From the NCBI GenBank assembly GCA_023213315.1, contig JAKCPI010016660.1, positions 16,157-80,156 on the forward strand: 64,000 nucleotides of DNA, given 5' to 3'. A model generated the notes under the pieces. It saw only the letters and a program-made list of their open reading frames with translations, was not told where the DNA came from and did not search any database. The translations under genes and the position numbers were made by a program. This document shows positions 1-52,785 of the stretch, in pieces (position 1 is the stretch's first letter; every line of letters starts with the position of its first letter). Source of the DNA: Euborellia annulipes. Its lineage: Eukaryota; Arthropoda; Insecta; Dermaptera; Anisolabididae.

Positions 1-1867
1 CACAGGATATTATCATCCCTAAAAATTACCGAGAAAATGCTTTATGTGTGAATGTGTGTGAGTGTGAGTGTGAATGAGAAAAAAGTGTGTACTTCATTGA
101 GTGAGTGTGAGTTTCATGTTTTAATATAGGTATAATAATAAGAAAAACTTGTCACTGGACTCTACCTGATATATTTATAAGTTGCTTTAACTACAGTAGG
201 CCTATATATTGAAATTGTTAAAGCTTTTTAGAGTTTTCGTGTGAGTGAATATCGAATTCTTGTATTTGCTATCAGACAAATTTTCCTCCCATTATCCCTT
301 TTAACCATTCTAATCTATTAAATAAAATTTCGGTGTGGCGAAGTATGACTTTTCACATCTGTCTTTTGGGAAATTGCAGAAATTCCTCAGGGCATTTGTT
401 CTTTCGATGTACAGTGAGCGCCACAATTAAGTCCCCACCCAGAGGTCTTCCTGCCTTTAGGCCTTACGCGTAGGCAACCATTTACGGAGGTCTGTCTATT
501 GAGTTGCCTTAAAATGGACATTCCCCCTGCAATTCTATAAACTCTATATTTTAATTTGGAAAGCAGTGAATTGATCTGATTTTAAAAATGGGGCTTATAA
601 AAACGTGAAAAAATAACATAAAATATTTCGGATAGCAGCAGTTGCGTCAATATTTAAAATTAAATATCTGGCTACGAACTTGTTTCTTAACCATAACTTT
701 TCTACTATCATTATTTATTTATAGGATCGAAACGTCGCTTGTTTTTAATAAAAATCTTTGACGTGATAAAGTTTGATTCTTTTCTTTCTACTTTTTGTCA
801 ATAATTTCACCTTTGAAATAACATAACAATTTTATTTTTTAGTTTAGTAATTTAATTTATTTAAATTTAAAATGTCTGCGATAGACACAACTCTTTTTTG
901 GATTAATATAATTATTTTCATTTTATTTACATGTATTTATTTTATTTTGATACGTGAAGAACATCTATTGCTATGCCGGGGGGGGGGGGGTTCTTTTTTC
1001 GCACTATTGATTGAAATTGTTTGTTTCTTTGAGTTGCAGCTTATGCACTTTCTATCATCTTCCATTTCTACGACACTTTAAATATATTTGCCAATTCCCT
1101 AGATTAACAAACACCCTTTTTGCCCCTCCTATCTTCATTTCCCTTATAATATAATTTGGTGTATTTCTTGCCAATCCCAATATTAGTTTAATTTCATCCA
1201 GTTTGTATTATTAAACACTCTATATTTAGTATTAAAAGTTTTTATACAGGGGAAAAAGGAAAATAAACAAACACTTGAAAATAAAATAATTATTTCTTGA
1301 CAAAATTAAAAAAAAAAAAAAACCTCTTTTTTTCTTTATTAAAACTTTTCTTTACATAATTTCACATATTTATTACTAGTGCTTATTTAAAAAAGGCTTA
1401 AATCAAACCAGTCTCTCATGTTCATTTTTTAAAAGTAGAAATAAGTTCATCCGCTGTGGCACTAAACGAATATTTGCCTCACCTCTGGCGTTTTGAACTT
1501 AACACTTTTATTTAGTTAATTTTATAATAATAAGTGCTAAGCAAATAGGCTCTTCTTGATAGATGAGGGAGTTAACATTCCTTACAACGGACTCCAGTAG
1601 TCCTTAATAAAATATATAATTTAAATAAATATTATTATATTATGTAATAAATAAATAACACTTTTATCGTTGCACAGAACGTCACTTTTCACTAATTAAA
1701 AAATTTTAACAACCGTTTTTTTTTTTTAAAGAGGAAGAAAAATAGATGTTTTTTCACCTTTTAAAGAATTCACCATTTCTTCATCACGTTCAAAAATCTG
1801 AAAAAAAAAAACAAATTTAATTTGTGATAACTAAATAGAAACTGTATTTGACGAAAGTGTATGTAGT
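1..1867. other. AT-rich non-coding sequence downstream of the protease gene
   Basis: I see no gene. About 44-115 is the GTGTGAGTGTGAATG-type tail of the tRNA-derived SINE family. At 410-436, TACAGTGAGCGCCACAATTA is a TA-flanked end like that of the MITE at 47651. The rest is AT-rich with homopolymer runs. Confidence 0.6.
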
Positions 1868-2528
1868 AAGGTTGGATTTCACCAATAAACAAGCAACTAG
1901 TAGTTTTTCGATTTACATTAATTACAATCATAGGCGTAGCCAGAAATTTTTGATTGGGGGGGGGGGTTCAAAAAATTTTTTTCAAACATTTGAAAAATTT
2001 AAGATTATTTTAGGGCATTTATAAATCATTTATAGAGTAAATTATTATATTTTATTTCTCTTACCCTATATGAAAAATAATTTGTATTATAGAGCTTAAG
2101 TATCTAGTCATGGCTTGGGTCCCATGGGGTGGGGTTTGAACCCCCAACCCCCTCCCCCTGGCTACGCCTATGATTACAATTAATGTACCATGGTAGACGT
2201 TTCGGACCATTCTCAGGGCCAAGCCATTGTCAATAAATTGATCCTCCAACTGTCATATTGGCAAAATACATTATTAATTTAATAAATAATACAGAAATTA
2301 TTTTGCACAGAGAGACTCCCTTTCCATATTACATACACTCTATCGAATTTGGTCATTGGATTCATTAAATTAATAATGTCTGTAATGACGGTTGGAGGAT
2401 CAATATATTGACATTGGCTTAGCTCTGTGGATGATCCTAAATGCGACCGAAACGTCGGCCCTGGCAGATTAATTAATAAATGTAAGTTGAAAAACTACTT
2501 GCTGCTTGCTCATTGGAGAAATCTACAA
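1868..2528. mobile_element. Hammerhead-type fold-back element, interrupted by a nested MITE
   Basis: The left end (CAATAAACAAGCAACTAGTA) and the right end (about 2485-2515) are inverted copies, as are 2185-2265 and 2385-2470. Each arm contains a decayed hammerhead-like motif ending GAAACGTC (minus strand near 2190-2224, plus strand near 2437-2466). A hAT-type MITE is inserted in the left arm, so it is the younger of the two. Confidence 0.65.
1929..2172. mobile_element. hAT-type MITE inserted in the fold-back arm
   Basis: The terminal inverted repeats are CATAGGCGTAGCCAG and CTGGCTACGCCTATG, flanked by an exact 8-bp direct repeat ATTACAAT (1921-1928 and 2173-2180), the target-site length of hAT transposons. 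Internal G and C runs sit next to both ends. It carries no coding sequence. The copy at 21629 is close kin. Confidence 0.85.
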
Positions 2529-3781
2529 ACCTTTAAGCTAATGAGAAATTATTAATATACAAGTATACCAAGTATTATTAATATTATCATTAATAATTAA
2601 ATTCTTTGTTTTTTTAAACTAAATGGCCTGAAATGCAGAAATGTTAAATTTTTATACCGTTTTTGGCTATAATACATAAATAAAAGACCGAGATTTTGTA
2701 AGATTACACAAATATCTAGAGATTATTTATTTTTTCTTTCTCTTTCCAATAATAATTTTGAATTGAGAATTATTTTTTCTTCACAGATTGCATTTATCTC
2801 CTCTTTTCTTTTCTTTCATACACCATCATTCATCGATCTTTGATTCCCAAAGAGATTAGTTTAAAAAAAAAAACAATGATTGATCACACCTGGTTTATTT
2901 ATTCCCTTCTCAATAATCCTTTTCTTTTCTGATATTTCTCTATGAAAATTCCATAAGTCATTTGTTAATAGATTTTTTTTTCTTTCATGTTTACAGATAT
3001 TACTACTACCTGCGCTTCCAACTCTCGAGCATCAAGAAAAATCCATCAGTGAGTTGATCATTTTAATTGTCTACCTTCTAGTGGCCAAATAGAAACTACT
3101 GTAACATCCTCAACCCTTATTAAGGTTTTTTAGAAGATCTTTGAAGTAATAATCGATTAGTGAGTTTGTCATTTTGGTTGCCTATCTTCCAGCAAACAAA
3201 GACGAATGAATTATTATGCGCTTAAACAATGTCTTCAATAGATTGAAATTTAATGAGCTAAATTTTTAGCAAGGATGCAGTGAGGAGGAAAAACAAAAAC
3301 AAAAAAATTTTTTTATTTTTACAAATGAGCTTTAATCCTGATTTGGAAAAATAAAAAAAAATTTTAGTTTTGTTTTTCTTCCCTGCTCCCTTGCATAAAA
3401 TTAGCATGGTGGAGGTCGTTCATATTAATGTCTTAAATAATATCTACAGTTTTAAGTCTCAGGATCTGTTACAGAGTGAACACTTCATGTTTTTTAAGAT
3501 TGTAGTGATATTCGGCAGTTCCTCTTCTTTTCAAGAAAGATGCTTAGAAAATAGATAAATTTCAACCTAATTTAAAACTCAGTACTTTTTAGGCTTCTCA
3601 GGCTTGGTCGTAACTAGGGGGTCCCGGGGGGGAGGGCGGCCCCAGAAGGATCCCCGAACCAAGAAAAATTGAATCAATATGGGGCCTTCCAGGCCACCCC
3701 TACTTCATCTCCTACCATTCGATTTCTCATCTTCGATATCGCTAGGATGAATTTTATGAGGCAGTAAACCTCATCTTTAAG
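2529..3781. other. AT-rich spacer
   Basis: I see no gene. About 3043-3200 has two similar segments (GTGAGTTGATCATTTTAATT and TGAGTTTGTCATTTTGGTTG) that are also found inverted near 54930-55040, so a minor unclassified repeat. Confidence 0.45.
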
Positions 3782-3964
3782 GCAGACCAAATTGGGCCCT
3801 TTGTGCGTGTGGGGTGAGATCTTTTCTCACTTTCCTACCCCTAAGAGGAGACTTTGGCAAATATTTGAATTATTTGCGGCAAGCTGGATTCGAACCCGAG
3901 CTGTGTTGAGACTCCGTAATCCACAACTTACAATTAGCCGGCTTAGCCACTTGCCTCCTTCCTC
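3782..3964 (-). repeat. tRNA-derived SINE, family 2
   Basis: The minus strand reads AGTGGCTAAGCCGGCTAA (A-box-like) and then GGGTTCGAATCCAGC (B-box-like), with spacing as in a tRNA with a long variable arm. It is followed by non-tRNA sequence. I see no closed acceptor stem, so this is a SINE head and not a tRNA gene. Relatives are near 5806, 7853, 26335 and 36320. Confidence 0.6.
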
Positions 3965-3983
3965 TTCGATATCGCTTATTTTA

Positions 3984-4219
3984 TATGGACCCTGTTACGC
4001 ATTAGTGTGTCAAGCGCCAAAAAAAATAAAGAGTTAAGCACGGAATATTGTTTCAAATGCTATAATGAATAGCTATTTTTTATGAAATATGTCCTAAAAA
4101 AATTTATATTTAATGTTACTTGCACAATTGACAAAAAAAAAATTATATATAATCCAATCAAAAACAAAAACTTTAATGTTAGCTGGCGCTTGACACACTA
4201 ATGCGTAACAGGGTCCATA
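3984..4219. mobile_element. MITE with 36-bp perfect terminal inverted repeats
   Basis: TATGGACCCTGTTACGCATT at the left end is the start of a 36-bp perfect match to the reverse complement of the right end (4184-4219). The interior of about 160 bp is AT-rich without coding capacity. The superfamily is not clear from the ends. Confidence 0.75.
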
Positions 4220-5411
4220 AAACAAATTAAATCCAATAAAATTTCATTTTTCCTAATTGTAGGCCCTATGCTTCATTTTTTTTTTAAACATAATTAATTA
4301 ATTTGTTCTCTTGACCATCCGACTGGAAATAGTTAAATCCTCTCTAATGAAATCACACAATTGTTTTTAATTGAAAATAATTCCATTTGAATTTTGGTAA
4401 AAAAAATAATTATCTTCTATGTATATGTTTATTCAATTACATATTAATATTTTCATCCAATCACGATGAAAATAAATGAGATTTCATTTGTTTCTTTTTT
4501 GAAGGGGTGGGGAAATATTAATTTAAATAAAAATCTTTATATTAGTCTCAAAGGTGCAATGAGCGAAGTTATAACAGAACCTGAATCCGAATGCGGAATA
4601 TTAACCGTATGTATGGCATCCATCCAGATGCATTAGACCAGGTTACATCAGAGATTCTATTTGTGAACTGTCAGGATTTCAATTTCCCACCGCAGGCTAC
4701 TGATTATTATCTCCTGGGATTCAGAGGCCATCATTTTCTTCTTGGGAAGTGCATCAGCCAATTTGCTTCTAACTTTATAGTTTTTTTTTTACCTGTTTAA
4801 TAATAATAAATCGTCACTAGAGCTGCTGACCTCTATTTCTTGTCTGAATATTCCATTTTTCCTTGACAAAGGTTATTTAAATATGATTTTATTCAAATCA
4901 TCATAAATTTTAAAATTCTCTTTAATCAAATGGATCTCATTTGAATAATTCACAAGTTCTTTTAGCTCATTTCTTCCCTAGAGATAGAAAAAACGGGCTC
5001 TAGTACTTATATTATATATTCTATTAAATAATATAATAAATACGACATTTTTCCTTCCTAATTTAATTAAAAATTTATTCTTTAATATTTTTTTAATGAT
5101 TCTTTAATGACCATTTTTTTAAGGTAAGGGAGGAAAGTTTTCTCAACTATCTCCCTTTAATTCTATTTAAAAATATGATTTATTTACTTAATTCGATTTG
5201 GTTGTCTGATCTCCTGACCAAAGTCTCACCTCTGGTGGTTAATAGTAGAAAATAGTAGTGGAATTTTCTTCTATGTTTGAAATACAAGATTCACATTCAA
5301 AATTGTTAATATTTTTTCTAAAAACACTGAAATAATCTACATGACGATGCTTTAATATTGCCCCTCATTGTACTATGTACTTACCATTAGGTTTAAATGT
5401 ATTAAGAGGCG
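4220..5411. other. AT-rich spacer with one more balanced block
   Basis: I see no supportable gene. Bases 4591-4770 are less AT-rich and open on the plus strand for 69 codons, but there is no recognisable domain and no clear splice context. It may be a repeat or conserved non-coding block. Confidence 0.4.
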
Positions 5412-5661
5412 CAGTGGCGTAGCGAGCTTAACTCGCGCCCGGGGACAATACTTTTTTAGCGCCTCCCCTCCCCATTCGAAAACCCTATAATATTATATGT
5501 AAAATATACTAATAAATAAATAAAGTCATAGGCTCAAACTAGGCTTTAAATTCGAGACAAAATTATTCAGCAATTTGTTGTTTTGAGGACCATTTGTGAG
5601 TAGCACCCAGGGCATGATCCCCCCCCCCCCCCCTGAACCCCCACCCCTCGCTACGCCACTA
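5412..5661. mobile_element. hAT-type MITE
   Basis: It starts CAGTGGCGTAGCGAG and ends CTCGCTACGCCACTA, flanked by the exact 8-bp duplication AAGAGGCG (5404-5411 and 5662-5669). A C14 run lies near the right end. The element at 58020 has the same ends and length. Confidence 0.88.
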
Positions 5662-6418
5662 AAGAGGCGGATAAAATTTCTTAACGCCAAGTATTGTAGC
5701 TAAGCATCTCAACCTACTCACACAATCAACTTGATCGAGAGTCAGACTCTAGTCAAAACAAACAATAGAGATTTTCATTGGTAAAAGATAGATAGAGTTG
5801 GATAATTTTTTGCCATGAGGTGGATTTGAACTCTAGTTCTCTTCAATTCATAATTATAAGCTTGAGTGCTTTATCCCCTCGGCTAATCGCTTCCTCAATT
5901 ATTTACATAAAGTTTGTTTTTGTTTTCCAGTTTTGTTTTTAAACATTAAAAAAAAAACTGTGGCATTTTATCTTTATCATCTTTTTGAAGTGGATTCTGT
6001 CTGTAATTAAATTGCCATATTTATTTCTTGCTTAAAAAATATAAAAACGGAATTTTTTCTCTCTCACTTGTCAGGTGTAGTATTTTATCAAATGTGGAAC
6101 AATTTTTGATTGTTAGCCTGATCAAAAATTATGTTCGGATAAATTTAATTAACCTGAGAGCTCCGTTTTCTTGTTTTTTACGTTCTCCCTGTGATATTCG
6201 CTTTATAGACTTATTAAATTTAAAATAAAATAATAATTAAATGAAATGACTTAGAATACGATTTTCTTACAACATACACATCCCATTCGCTTATTACTTA
6301 AAGTTTCTTCTAATACGCCTCTTGTTAATAGGAGAAAATTTACAAAATCTCTTAAGTTGAAATTGATCGTGATAGGCTAACCCTGAACGTTACCATATTG
6401 ATTTTTAGTGAGGGCAGG
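5662..6418 (-). other. 3' UTR and flank of the protease gene
   Basis: This lies downstream of the stop at 6419. AATAAA occurs on the minus strand at 6025-6020, about 395 nt after the stop, and may be the poly(A) signal, but the AT-rich context makes this weak. About 5806-5896 is a family 2 SINE fragment (minus strand, TGGATTTGAACTC B-box region). Confidence 0.4.
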
Positions 6419-47034
<40,616 letters not shown>

Positions 47035-47136
47035 TGCGGCCTTCAGGGTTTACACCCTGCCTCTCAGCTGATGAGCCTGTAGACAAAAAAAAAAATTAGA
47101 TTGATATCGTTCTATCGTTCAGTTCAGAATCTACAA

Positions 47137-47372
47137 TTCACACTTTTTTCTCATTCACACACACATTCATACAGTCTTTTCGGCAACTTAGGCCATATAA
47201 GACTTTGACGATAACCGTTGTAGAGAATATATCTATTGTGGAGTCAGGCATTTCTATTTAAGCCATCTGGTATCCAAATGGCTTAAATAAAATCATCGGA
47301 CTGCCTGGGTCCGAACCCGCGCCGTTTGGTATAGGAGGTTGACGCGCTACCTACTACGCCAAACTCGGGGGC
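47137..47372 (-). repeat. tRNA-derived SINE family 1, most complete copy
   Basis: Minus strand: TTTGGCGTAGTAGGTAGCGC (A box), GGCGCGGGTTCGGACCCAGG (B box), AGTCCGATGATTTTATTTAA, GGATACCAGATGGCTTAAAT, GGCCTAAGTTGCCGAAAAGA and a TG-rich tail. It lies right beside the acceptor of exon 1. Confidence 0.8.
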
Positions 47373-47650
47373 CAGAATCTACAATAATATTCAAAGTTTT
47401 TTCAGAAATGATGATACTTTTATAAGCAAACTAAAAAACAATCCCTTTTTATGATAAACTCAAGTCTAATGTCTACTATTCTCTAATAATGTTTCTGAAC
47501 AGTTAAACTTTTGTATTGTCTTTTTTTGTGTAAAAAATTTAATTTGTATTCTAAATTAATGTTTTATAAATATAAAATTAGAACCAATAATAATAATCTA
47601 TTAAATACAGAAGGGTCACTGTCTAGATACATTTTTTTTTGGGAGGATAG
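47373..47650. other. AT-rich spacer upstream of exon 1
   Basis: No gene, promoter or repeat recognised. Confidence 0.5.
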
Positions 47651-48006
47651 TACAGTCGGGGCCACAATTATCTGATGTGCTGAAAAATGGAGCCTTGAGC
47701 TTAGGCAACCCAGATGCTTGGATTTCACAATTGTTATCTTTTCCCTTGATTTGCATTAAAAAAATATTATTTATTTATTTTAAAAATATTGGTTTTTAGC
47801 CTTAAGTATATAGTATAGTATATGGTGTATGTATAGTGAAATAATTTTAAAGACCGAAAAGGTAAAACGTAAAATCTGGTACAAATGATTTTATTTTACA
47901 TTTTCAAATTTAAAATTATTTCACCATTTACCATATACTTAAGTAAGCCTTAAGTATATGGTAAGCTTTACTATCAGTTGGGGACTTAATTGTGGCGCAC
48001 ACTGTA
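47651..48006. mobile_element. Tc1/mariner-like MITE
   Basis: Left end TACAGTCGGGGCCACAATTA, right end (complement) TACAGTGTGCGCCACAATTA, both beginning with TA-CAGT as in Tc1-like elements. The interior has a further inverted repeat around CTTAAGTATATGGTAAA-like sequence. Related ends are at 410-436 and 28155. Confidence 0.72.
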
Positions 48007-48219
48007 CCCTTCTTATAGGGAAAAAGTTTCGCCGTGAGAATATGCAACCTATATGTATAACTGATGAATTGGCTGCCTAACTGTCTGACTTCTTTCGGTT
48101 CAGTAACGTCACAATATTTTTTTCTCAGAAGGGAAAGCAAATCTTTTTTGTTTTTAAAGCTCTTTTTTGACCTATGGGGTTTTTTTTTTGGAAAGCCATC
48201 AAATTACAAGTACAAAAAT

Positions 48220-48395
48220 ATACAAATAAAACACTCGGTTTTTTGTTTAAATATCGATTATAACTTAAATCAACATATTTCTACACTGGTGTGTCATCTT
48301 CAGAATCACTCCAATTAAATTGAAGGTCGAAATACGTAGATTTATAATCAGTATGCAATATAACTTGAAACAAATAACCGAGTGTTTTATTTGCA
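48220..48395. repeat. Small fold-back repeat
   Basis: AAATAAAACACTCGGTT at the left is inverted as AACCGAGTGTTTTATTTG-like sequence at the right (48375-48395). TCATCTTCAG in the middle resembles a hammerhead core on the minus strand, but the GAAAC-GTC part is missing. Confidence 0.5.
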
Positions 48396-49773
48396 TATTT
48401 TAATTTACAAAATGCTTAAACGAGAACCTACAGTTATATAATCAAAAATAAAAGTACTTAAAATAAATTTTTGAAATTTTACAATGTACACTTGCTCCCC
48501 CCCCCCTCCCCCGTTATCCATATCCGACGCCTATGCCTTTCAAAAAAATACGTCATAGAAAAAAGCTCTTTACCAGTTTTTTGCGTCTTTATTAATATTA
48601 TACTCTATAAAATAAATAACAAAATTATGAAGCCTCTAATTTTTAAAACATACAAGTGTTAAGGAAATTATTATTTATTTGAGTTTTCGTTTTCGTACAA
48701 GTAATACGGATAGATATCTGGATAATCGAGTTTCTATTACATATATAAAAATTTTTATATTATTAACACTTTAAATTTCGAATTAAATATTACTTTCTTT
48801 GATTTTGAAAGGTGCTTGTTATATTAAGGAATATTTTTCCTCTTCTAGATATAGAAGAAAGATGAGTTGACCTATGACCTCGATACACTGTCAAGTATTA
48901 CAAGTTGTTTGCCTCCAGGGGCGAATTCCTTTCTTCTTTCTTTCTCTAAGCGAATAGCAGATGAGCACGGATTTTTTTTTTTTTTAGACAAAGACAAGCG
49001 AGATAAAAAATACCAATCAATTTAGAATGAATCATCAGATAAATTTTGGTTGTCCAAAATGCAAAACCATCTAAATTAATTATGTACGTGAAATTTTTTT
49101 TTAATGGTCTGTTTCAAAATAATTGATAACTTTTAAAATATTTCAATTTATTTTAAGAAATTTTTTTTTTTCTTATAAAATCTAGTCATGTAGTACCCCT
49201 CTTAATTAATTTGATAGTTATCGTATTCGTGAGACCATTTTTCACTATTTTTTGAGAAGTTCCCCCTCCCCCACTTGAGATGATTAAATTCTAATTTCAA
49301 CTTCCCTGAAAATTTTTTTTGGCAATTTACTTTTGTAGATTATCGATAGAAATTTTTTAATTATTTGTCACCAGCATTCTCTCCATATCACCATTATCAT
49401 TACTAAATAAATATAAAGCGCTAGCGACTGACTTCCTGTCACTGTGTGTATGAGCCTGTTCTATCGCTGATTGGCTAGATGGAGGGAGTTAGGGAGGGAA
49501 ATTTAAAATTTTCAAAGAATAAATTTGATGCATTTGCTCGCCGAAGGTGAGCGAGGGAGTCCAGGGGGAGCAGTAAATAAATTACTAGCCAAATAACTCC
49601 AATAATATGTCAAATCATTTGATTGATCTCAATCTTAATTATCTTGAACTAAACGTTTTTTGTCGTTGCATTGTTTTGAAACGTGAGAATGACATAAATT
49701 AATAGTAATAATAACTAGCTACAAGAGCGAGCTAAGCGAAGTAGTAGTAATAATAAATATTCATATTTATATT
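48396..49773. other. AT-rich spacer
   Basis: I see no gene. 48497-48535 (C run, GACGCCTATGCC) looks like a hAT-type MITE end. Confidence 0.45.
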
Positions 49774-49912
49774 ATTTGGATACCAAATGGCTTAAATAAG
49801 AATGCCTGAACCCCCAATAGATAAATTAATAACATACGAGTATCCTAAGTCTTAAATGGCCTAAGTGGCCGAGAAGACTGTCTGAATGTGAGTGTGAGAG
49901 GGAAAAAAAAAT
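49774..49912 (+). repeat. tRNA-derived SINE family 1, head missing
   Basis: TTATTTGGATACCAAATGGC, AATGCCTGAACCCCCAATAG, GGCCTAAGTGGCCGAGAAGA, then a TG-rich tail. Confidence 0.7.
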
Positions 49913-50639
49913 CTGATAAAAGATTTTAAGGGAATTTTCTTTTCACTTATCCTAGCAAAACAGAAACAAGTTATTTATCACATTCAAACAGTGCACATGG
50001 GTAATAAGCCAAAACAATATAATCTAAAAATCTATTTTATGCACACGTGTTTAACATGACCTATATTTGAGATTAACAAATAAGAAGTAAACTTTAAAGA
50101 AAATAATATTTTCATTTCTTGTTTGAGATTTTAAAATGAAATGTTTTACTTAAAACTCACAAATATTGATTATTTTCTAATATTTCTATGTTAATAAGTT
50201 TTTCCGCAAGTGGTTTTGTTGCCTATGTATTAGGCGTTGACTATTTTTCAATTAAATTAAAATCACATTCTCTGGACTTCTTTTTGCAATGCATTTACTA
50301 GACAATCCTCCCACAATGATTTTTCTCAATGCGATTGACCATGTAAAAATTGGCACCCTTTTTCTAATTTTTTTGAAATTTTCACAAATTTTACAATTTT
50401 AATGAAAATTATATTTAGGTTGTATTATTGGTAATTAAATATGAGATTATTTTAAAAAATGTGGGAATCGCATCACGGTTTTGCTGACGTTTCGCAGAAA
50501 TAAGTTATTTATTGTTTATAACAATAAGGTGAAGGAAGTTAAAATTAAGCAATTGCTTAATTGAGTGAGTTAACTCACGAGTCGAACTGACCGAAAATTA
50601 AAATCTCTATTGAAGGACTCTGAGTTCTGCAAAATGATA
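49913..50639. other. AT-rich spacer
   Basis: No gene or clear repeat. CTGACGTTTCGCAGAAA near 50483 recalls a fold-back end but lacks a core. Confidence 0.4.
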
Positions 50640-51101
50640 TGTATGTCTATGTGTTTGTGTACAGACAAAGATCTGAACTACGAGGCTGAAATTTATTTAC
50701 ATTTTAGACGACTATTTACTTTACTCATGACTATTTACTTTCCTCATTATTTTTCCTCAAAATTCGCTCTAAAGATTTTGATTAAAATTCATATATCAAT
50801 TATTTTTTAGATGCTTTTTAAAATCTACATGGTATATTTTCATTTGCCTCAAATTGTTTATGGCACACTTGTCACTTATAATTCAATTGAATTGGCTACT
50901 AATCCATTGAAATAATTAGGAACGGGGTCTTATTATTTCAAAAGTCAAAAAGGACCTCAAATAAAATTTTATATAAAAAAAAAAAAACTATCGGAAACTA
51001 AATATCTCGAGACAAAAAAATCTGGTTTTACATCACATTAGATTACCGAATTTAGAAAGAAAAAGTTGAGTGCTGTGCCATCTGTCAACACCAGATTTTT
51101 T
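50640..51101 (+). mobile_element. Diverged element A copy
   Basis: GACAAAGATCTGAACTACGA, TTCGCTCTAAAGATTTTGAT, then the 3' hairpin in degraded form (AAAATCTGG...TCAACACCAGATTTTTT). Confidence 0.55.
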
Positions 51102-52599
51102 CTCGAGCAAATTGTCGACTAGAACAAGAACTCTTTTCCAAGGATGATCCTTACTATTAAACAAGTAAAAAACATAGTAAAATTTGTAGTCGATTATGAT
51201 CTACTTTATTTCCACTAGCAAATATTTATTCCTTGCTTATATTTTAAATATATCTTAAAGAATGGTGATAAATAAATTTACAAGAATCCATATCCGATAC
51301 ATGACATGTGACTACTTAGCTATCATAATAATACATTAATTTTGTTCTTTTTAAATGCTGATATAGATAAATAAAGAACACAGAAGATAAGCTTTTCAAA
51401 CACATAATTATTCATATTGTTTGAATTTTTTTAAACCTTTTAAAGTAAATTACGAGGATAAGTGTAAAGAAAAGCGACTATAATTAAAATGGTGATAATG
51501 GATTAAAACTTAGCATTCTCATTTAAAAAGTATATAAAAAAAATAGCATTTCCTTTTACGAAAAGAGGCAATAGATTTATTTACTATTATATATATAATA
51601 ATTTTGTAATAATTGAATACAACGGATTACTAAATAACCCCCCCCCCCCCCCCTCTTTGCAGAAGATTATTTATCATGCATAGTAAAAGATGTCTATAAT
51701 TATTTAAAGATTAACTTTAAAAATTTTCTTTATAAATAACTGTAATGATGATAATGAATTAGAGACATTATTTCGTTAACAAATTATATAGAATTACGCT
51801 TTTAAAATTCTTTGCCAATTATCCAGTTCGACAGCTCAGGTTTCTTTTCTCTCGTTTTCCTGTTTATTTTTGAAGATGCCATCATCAAATGCCCTAATCT
51901 TTCTCAAATATATAATTAATTTTTTTTTTCACTTTGTAAAAAGAAATTTGACTACAAACGTGAGTCAAAATAATAAGGATCTGTTGGAAGGATGCGATGA
52001 TTCAATCAATTTATTTACAATGATTCATGAAACATAAAAAAAAATATGGTGTGACTGATTTCTTTTTCACAAACTCACTTTTTTGAAATCAGAGATGGTC
52101 AGAACGTGTATTTCCATTAAAATCTCGACTTGACATAAATGCAATACTTTTTATATATTTACATATTTGTTGACAAATGTCAATATTCCCAATATATTAT
52201 ATATCGTTTTTAAATTTTAAATATTGAATATCGTCTAAATCAATGTTTTCCAACCTTTTTTGTGCTATACCCCACCATAGCCTTGCTAAACTTTTTGTCC
52301 CCTCCCAAAATATATTCATAATTTTTAATATTCAAAAATTGAAATGTTCACTAAAGAAAATTACTTGATCATAGGAAGAAAGAAGTAGGAATTTATTGAG
52401 CAAACAAAACCCAGCAAGTAAATTTTCGAATTGCCCCTATTACAAGGGGAGTGCATAGCCCTCATAACACCGATTTGAACGAAATTTTTTTAATGTGTAG
52501 TACTTAATGAAAAACAAATTCTGTTAAAGCGAGAGAACGCACTTCTCAACTGTTCGTCTAAAAAAAAATGTTAAAGATTTTGCCAGCATGTCTTAAGCC
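51102..52599. other. AT-rich spacer with small scraps
   Basis: I see no gene. 52040-52175 is a minus-strand element A scrap. A 17-C run at 51637-51654 stands alone. Confidence 0.45.
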
Positions 52600-52785
52600 G
52601 TTGCAACTTATTTTTAATGTAAAATTTTAAAAATTAATACTTAAAAATTTGATTTGTATTTAAATTCTGGCAAACAAGTACAGAATGCGCCTTTAAATTA
52701 CCGAAATTGGAAAAAATAGTGTGGCGACGAGTCACACCATATTGCTCCCCCCCCCGAGAAACACCTCTGGATCCGCCCTTGGGTC
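52600..52785 (-). mobile_element. Element C copy 1
   Basis: The reverse complement of 60695-60895: CACCTCTGGATCCGCCCTTG, CGAGTCACACCA, CAGAATGCGCCTTTAAATTA. It contains part of an element A-type 3' hairpin, so it may be a hybrid family. Confidence 0.6.

Noticed and set aside
3782..3964. Possible tRNA gene
   Set aside because: A and B boxes are present but I could not close an acceptor stem, and non-tRNA sequence follows as in other copies, so it is a SINE head.
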